Positions 35,729-39,577 of a stretch of DNA of 39,577 bases are shown one piece after another. The stretch spans positions 1 to 39,577 of the forward strand of contig JAUHYK010000039.1 in assembly GCA_030426465.1 (NCBI GenBank). The letters are read 5' to 3'. This DNA is from Alphaproteobacteria bacterium (lineage in GTDB: Bacteria > Pseudomonadota > Alphaproteobacteria > Caulobacterales > Parvularculaceae). The notes beneath the pieces are model-generated. The model was not told the origin of the DNA. It saw only the letters and a list, made by a program, of their open reading frames with translations, and did not search any database. The stretch's first letter is position 1; every line of letters starts with the position of its first letter. Both the position numbers and the translations under genes were made by a program.

Positions 35729-36601
35729 ATGATTCAGTGGGACGATTTCAGGTTTTTCATCGCCGCGGCGCGAAGCGGCTCCTTTTCTGACGCCGCGCCG
35801 ATCACCGGCGCCGATGTAGCGACGGTGAGCCGGCGGGTTGCCAGGCTGGAAACCGCGCTCAAGGCCACCCTTTTTGTTCGATCGACCACCGGGCTTAAAT
35901 TGACTGCGATCGGGCGCAATGTGCTTGGCGACTGCGAAAGCATCGAAGCGCTGGTCAGCAGGTTGCACCAGCCAGTCGCGCAGCAACTCGTCGCCGGCAC
36001 GGTCCGGGTCAGCGTTTCGGAAGGGTTCGGCAGCGCTATCCTGGCGCCCGTCATCCCGGCGCTAATCGACGATAACCCGGCGCTCTCGATCGAGCTTGCG
36101 GCGCACTCCGGATTTTTGTCGCCATCGATCCGGGAAGTAGACATCGCGGTAACCTTGAGCGCTCCGGTCGATTCACGGCTTATTGTCGAACCCTTCACGA
36201 CTTACCGCCTCGGGCTTTACTCATCTCCCGCCTATCTGGAGCGCAACGGCAAACCGCGAAAAATCGACGACCTGCCCGCTCACCGCATCGTCGGCTATGT
36301 GGACGATCTTCTTTATGCGCCGGAGCTACGTTATCTCGACGAAATCCATCCCAGCCTCAAACCTTCCCTCGCCAGCACATCGATCAACGCCCAGCGCGAA
36401 ATGATCCATCATGGCGGCGGCATCGGCGTTTTGCCGAATTTTCTCGCCAGCGGACTGACCCGATTATTCCCGCAAAAAATCGCCCTGGAGCGGCGGTTCT
36501 GGATCGCAACCCATCGCGATGTCGCCGATACGGCCCGGATACGCCATGTCAAAAAATGGATGCGCGAAGTTGTTGAGGCATCCGCCTCTTCACTCGTCTA
36601 A
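35729..36601 (+). CDS. LysR-family regulator, divergent from mms operon
   Basis: 290 residues from the ATG at 35729, with GGAGG about 10 bases upstream; the frame opens 15 codons further. The N-terminal winged helix (WDDFRFFIAAARSGSFSDAA, then ADVATVSRRVARLE) is followed by a periplasmic-binding-like effector domain (about 95-285) with GTVRVSVSEGFGSAILAP. The effector domain is compact. Most similar in style to LysR proteins that control a divergent catabolic operon, so control of valine catabolism is a reasonable inference. The effector molecule is unknown. Confidence 0.9.
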   Translation: MIQWDDFRFFIAAARSGSFSDAAPITGADVATVSRRVARLETALKATLFVRSTTGLKLTAIGRNVLGDCESIEALVSRLHQPVAQQLVAGTVRVSVSEGFGSAILAPVIPALIDDNPALSIELAAHSGFLSPSIREVDIAVTLSAPVDSRLIVEPFTTYRLGLYSSPAYLERNGKPRKIDDLPAHRIVGYVDDLLYAPELRYLDEIHPSLKPSLASTSINAQREMIHHGGGIGVLPNFLASGLTRLFPQKIALERRFWIATHRDVADTARIRHVKKWMREVVEASASSLV

Positions 36602-36656
36602 AAAAAATACGGCTAACTGTCGCCTACTGAATTTTGTAACCGCGCTCGGTCATATG

Positions 36657-38900
36657 TCAGTAGCTGGACAATAAGGCGGGACTGGGATCGTCGAGCGGAA
36701 TGTCTTTCTCCTGCATTTTCAACTCACGCGCCCTCACACTGCGCTGTTCATCGGTCAGAAATGCATGGATTGCATCAGCGTCTTCAGCGGAGAATAAATC
36801 GCCCCATGCAGGCATGCCATTATCGACCAGCAATCCGTCCAGCAGGATGTCATTGAAAATCTCGTGCGTATAAGGCTGCATGCGGCGCAAGTCCGGCGCA
36901 ATAGAGCGATGCTGATTGGAATGGCAGATGGCGCAATTATCGTAGAACAGCGTGCGGCCTTTTGCGATGAGGTCGGGGGAGGCGTCCGCGAACAAGCCTT
37001 CCGGCGCCTCGGGCGCAGGCTCCAGCGGCGGAAGTAAATCAGGCTTTGGCGTTTCGCCGCCGTCAAGCTTGAAGACAAGCACTCGTCCTTCATTTTGGCG
37101 GTCATACGCGGCGCCATAGCGCGGCACATAGGACCATCCGCCGCCGCCCCACCCGGCGGTCACCGCAACATATTGGACGCCATCAACTTCATAGGTCATT
37201 GGCGCCGCCAGAATGGATGTGCCGGTGTCGATCGATTTCAAAAGCTCGCCCGTCGTAGCTTCATAGACATTGAAAAAACCGCGCACATCGCCAGCGAAAA
37301 CAAGCCCGCCCGACGTCGACATGACGCCGGAACGATCCTGCCAGCCGGCATAAGGCGCCGCCCAGACAGTTTCCCCCGTTAACGGGTTGATCGCACGCAA
37401 CTCCGATTTGGCCGGGCTTTCCTCAACCCGGCTCCATTCGGGAAGAGCCTTTACCGCGTCCTGCACAAAAGGCGGCAGCATCGGTAAAACATCCGGCAAG
37501 TTCGGCCCAAATATGAGCGACGCATCGGTATTCAGCCCCTTCGATTTATACGGCTTCGCATCAGGCGCCGTCATCAACAGGTTCCCCATATCGAGAACGG
37601 CGCCGTAATAGAGGCCAGTGCTCGGATTGTAAGAGAATGGATGCCAGTTGCTGGCGCCGGGAGAGCCCGGATAGACGATCTTTGGACCCGTTGAATAATC
37701 CGCATGCTCCGGCGTCATCACAGGGCGCCCGGTTTTCATATCAACGCCGGACGTCCAGTTCTGAAATACAAGCGAGTTGGCGCGCAAGAGTTTTCCGTCG
37801 CGCCGGTCCAACACATAAAGAAAGCCATTTTTCGGCGCGTGCAGGATGACCGGCGCCTCTTCGCCGTCGATATTGAGTTGCGTCAGGGTCATCGGCGCGG
37901 TCGCGGTGTAATCCCAGCTATCGCCCGGCGTTTCCTGATAGTGCCATTTCACCCGTCCCGTCTTGGGATCAAGCGCGACAATCGACGACAAAAACAGATT
38001 GTCCCCGCCCGCGGGCGAACGCTTTGCGCGATGATAAGGACCGCCATTTCCGGTCCCGATGTAAACAGCATCAAACTCCGGATCATACTGAATGGCGTCC
38101 CAGACGGTGCCGCCGCCGCCAATATCCCAACGGCTTTCCGGGTCCCAGCTTTTCACGGCCTCTTCAAGTTCAGGGTTTTCCTGGCGGCCGGCTTCCGGGT
38201 CATGCGGCACCGTGTAAAAACGCCAGCGCTGCTCGCCGGTTTTAACGTCATATGCGGTGACAAAGCCGCGCACATCATATTCAGCGCCGCTATTGCCGAT
38301 AAGGACAACATCCCCGGCGATTTCCGGGGCGCCGGTGCTGCCAAGGCCGCGTCCCGAGCCGTCATCGGTGTCCGCTTTCCATAAAACCTCGCCGGAGCTG
38401 AAGTCGAGCGCATAAAGAACGCCGTCCAGCGCAGCGACAAAGACCCGGCCGCCCTGCACCGCCACGCCGCGATTGACCATATCGCAGCAAATGACCCGGT
38501 TCGCCTGCATGTCGATCTCAGGGTCGAACCGCCAGACCTCTTCGCCGGTTACGGCATCCAGGGCGACGACACGGCCCGCTGTGGTGCTTGTCACCAGAAC
38601 GCCGTTAATCACAATCGGCGTCGCTTCCTGTCCTCTGTTCGTGTAAAGAGGATATTCCCAGGCAAAGCCGAGCGAAGAAACATTGGACCGGTTAATGCCG
38701 TCCAGTTCAGCATAATACGCGCCGTCCGCGCCCCCGCCGCGATGGCTCACATCGCTTTCAGCGTCGGCTTGCGGTTCCTCATGCGTTTCGGTCGCCGAAA
38801 CCTGCGCTTCCGTCGCTAGATCTTGGGGCTCCGTTTCCCCGCCTCCGCAAGCCTGCAGAAGCATGGACGCCACAAGGAAAACACCAATTGCTTTTTTCAT
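36657..38900 (-). CDS. PQQ-dependent dehydrogenase with cytochrome c domain, lipoprotein
   Basis: A 747-residue quinohaemoprotein alcohol/aldehyde dehydrogenase, type II-like. A lipobox (LLQAC, C18) suggests membrane anchoring on the periplasmic side. The eight-bladed propeller has the vicinal disulphide CC (138-139), the ATPIVINGVLVTSTTAGRV blade and GDSWDYTA, which contains the likely catalytic Asp. The C-terminal cytochrome c has CAICH (656-660) with probable axial Met at 696 in NGMPAW. The substrate is not predictable. I chose the ATG at 38900 because it overlaps the preceding stop (ATGA); a GTG four codons upstream is also possible. No PQQ synthesis genes are in view. Confidence 0.92.
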   Translation of the reverse strand: MKKAIGVFLVASMLLQACGGGETEPQDLATEAQVSATETHEEPQADAESDVSHRGGGADGAYYAELDGINRSNVSSLGFAWEYPLYTNRGQEATPIVINGVLVTSTTAGRVVALDAVTGEEVWRFDPEIDMQANRVICCDMVNRGVAVQGGRVFVAALDGVLYALDFSSGEVLWKADTDDGSGRGLGSTGAPEIAGDVVLIGNSGAEYDVRGFVTAYDVKTGEQRWRFYTVPHDPEAGRQENPELEEAVKSWDPESRWDIGGGGTVWDAIQYDPEFDAVYIGTGNGGPYHRAKRSPAGGDNLFLSSIVALDPKTGRVKWHYQETPGDSWDYTATAPMTLTQLNIDGEEAPVILHAPKNGFLYVLDRRDGKLLRANSLVFQNWTSGVDMKTGRPVMTPEHADYSTGPKIVYPGSPGASNWHPFSYNPSTGLYYGAVLDMGNLLMTAPDAKPYKSKGLNTDASLIFGPNLPDVLPMLPPFVQDAVKALPEWSRVEESPAKSELRAINPLTGETVWAAPYAGWQDRSGVMSTSGGLVFAGDVRGFFNVYEATTGELLKSIDTGTSILAAPMTYEVDGVQYVAVTAGWGGGGWSYVPRYGAAYDRQNEGRVLVFKLDGGETPKPDLLPPLEPAPEAPEGLFADASPDLIAKGRTLFYDNCAICHSNQHRSIAPDLRRMQPYTHEIFNDILLDGLLVDNGMPAWGDLFSAEDADAIHAFLTDEQRSVRARELKMQEKDIPLDDPSPALLSSY

Positions 38901-39577
38901 CGTTGATCCCACGGGCTCGGCATTTTGTAAGGGACATTTATAAAATTCGCCTCGATCTGGCGTATAGCGCCATCATCAATCTTGAAGAGCTCAAGCAGGT
39001 AGAAGCTGTGCGGACGCCTGAATGGCGATGTCAGAGGCGTTCCGTCGGTCAAATGATAATCACCAAGCCGGCCGGCATGGTCGATAAATCCGCCCGCCAG
39101 CACGAGACCCCGCTCCTCGTCGATCAGCGGAAACCGCCGGGCGCGTAACTCGTCATCATATTTATACTGACCCAATTTGAACTGCGCCTCACAACCAAGC
39201 GCGGCGATTGGGTAATTTGCGGCTTCCGCAAATGCTTTGTTGTTAGTGCTTTGCGTACCGTTCTCGACCCGATCGCAGTCCGGATGAAATTTGGTAAAAA
39301 TTTCACCGTCATTGAGTTGCAACGTATCGAAATATCCGTCAGCGAGAGTGATCATCCGTTCGCGTTTACGGCGACGCTCAGGCGGGACGATTTCGTTCAG
39401 CACAGGCTTATCCCAGAAATTCTTGTTGGCGAAAATATCAATACCGCCAAAGGCGATGCGAACAACAAGCGTTTCAACTTCCGATATCCGGCCGTCACGT
39501 TCGACTTTCAAGCGGATTGTAAATGCGGAAGTGTCATTGGTTTCTACAACCGCGCCGAAGAACCCAACCTGACCGGT
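38897..39577 (-). CDS. Unknown protein, C-terminal part (cut by window edge)
   Basis: The minus frame is open from the window edge with no stop, giving at least 226 residues; the true start lies outside. Not recognised with certainty. The opening part GFFGAVVETNDTSAFTIRLK and ISEVETLVVRI, with later short repeats of charged strands, recalls SnoaL/NTF2-like domains. Late in the protein come LVLAGGFIDHAGRLGDYHLT and FYLLELFKIDDGAIRQIEAN, a strand pair of the same style, so a duplicated NTF2-like fold is possible. Its stop overlaps the start of the PQQ dehydrogenase (ATGA), so the two are coupled and may act in one pathway. Confidence 0.7.
   Translation of the reverse strand, partial: TGQVGFFGAVVETNDTSAFTIRLKVERDGRISEVETLVVRIAFGGIDIFANKNFWDKPVLNEIVPPERRRKRERMITLADGYFDTLQLNDGEIFTKFHPDCDRVENGTQSTNNKAFAEAANYPIAALGCEAQFKLGQYKYDDELRARRFPLIDEERGLVLAGGFIDHAGRLGDYHLTDGTPLTSPFRRPHSFYLLELFKIDDGAIRQIEANFINVPYKMPSPWDQR

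Overview
The window reads as chromosome of a high-GC alphaproteobacterium. HemA is 5-aminolevulinate synthase (the C4 haem route), HemB is the aspartate-rich Mg-type, and there is an LdtR-like MarR regulator, an S4/TerB/fdxA/carD neighbourhood, a GTA-like HK97 head module and a valine-degradation cluster. A Hyphomonadaceae or Parvularculaceae-like host is my guess; there is no rRNA gene to settle it. Both ends cut through genes: hemA at the left and an unrecognised gene at the right.

Layout. 1-4146: hemA (partial), MarR regulator, hemB, a small membrane protein, a VUT-family transporter and rpmB. 4339-10195: a plus-strand run with an SUV3-like RNA helicase, S4 protein, TerB-like protein, 7Fe ferredoxin FdxA and a CarD-family RNA polymerase regulator with a long histone-H1-like Lys/Ala-rich N-terminus. 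10192-17941: a minus-strand, start/stop-overlapping operon of alpha-2-macroglobulin, penicillin-binding protein 1C and a Tat-type nuclease-fold protein that has lost its catalytic residues. 18120-18196: tRNA-Arg(CCT).

18152-28480: a 10.3-kb integrated element bounded by a perfect 48-bp direct repeat of the tRNA 3' half. It carries a tyrosine integrase with two small coupled upstream genes, a divergent repressor switch with two tandem TGATG-N6-CATCA operators, and a complete-looking head and packaging set: large terminase, HNH nuclease, major capsid protein, prohead protease, connector and portal. No tail, lysis or replication gene is present. This is the gene content expected of a capsid-forming phage satellite (cf-PICI-like) rather than of a phage, and it is the most interesting part of the window. 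The attP site of its circular form also lies inside an open reading frame. An ATG one base after the integrase stop would read in frame through the 48-bp att core (antisense to the tRNA) into the ORF at the opposite end, giving a 140-residue protein. Integration cuts that gene in two.

28516-35598: pyruvate carboxylase, then mmsB, an isobutyryl-CoA dehydrogenase-like enzyme and mmsA (valine catabolism), with a divergent LysR regulator at 35729-36601. 36657-39577: a PQQ/cytochrome c lipoprotein dehydrogenase coupled to an unrecognised partial gene. I saw no CRISPR array, rRNA gene or insertion sequence.
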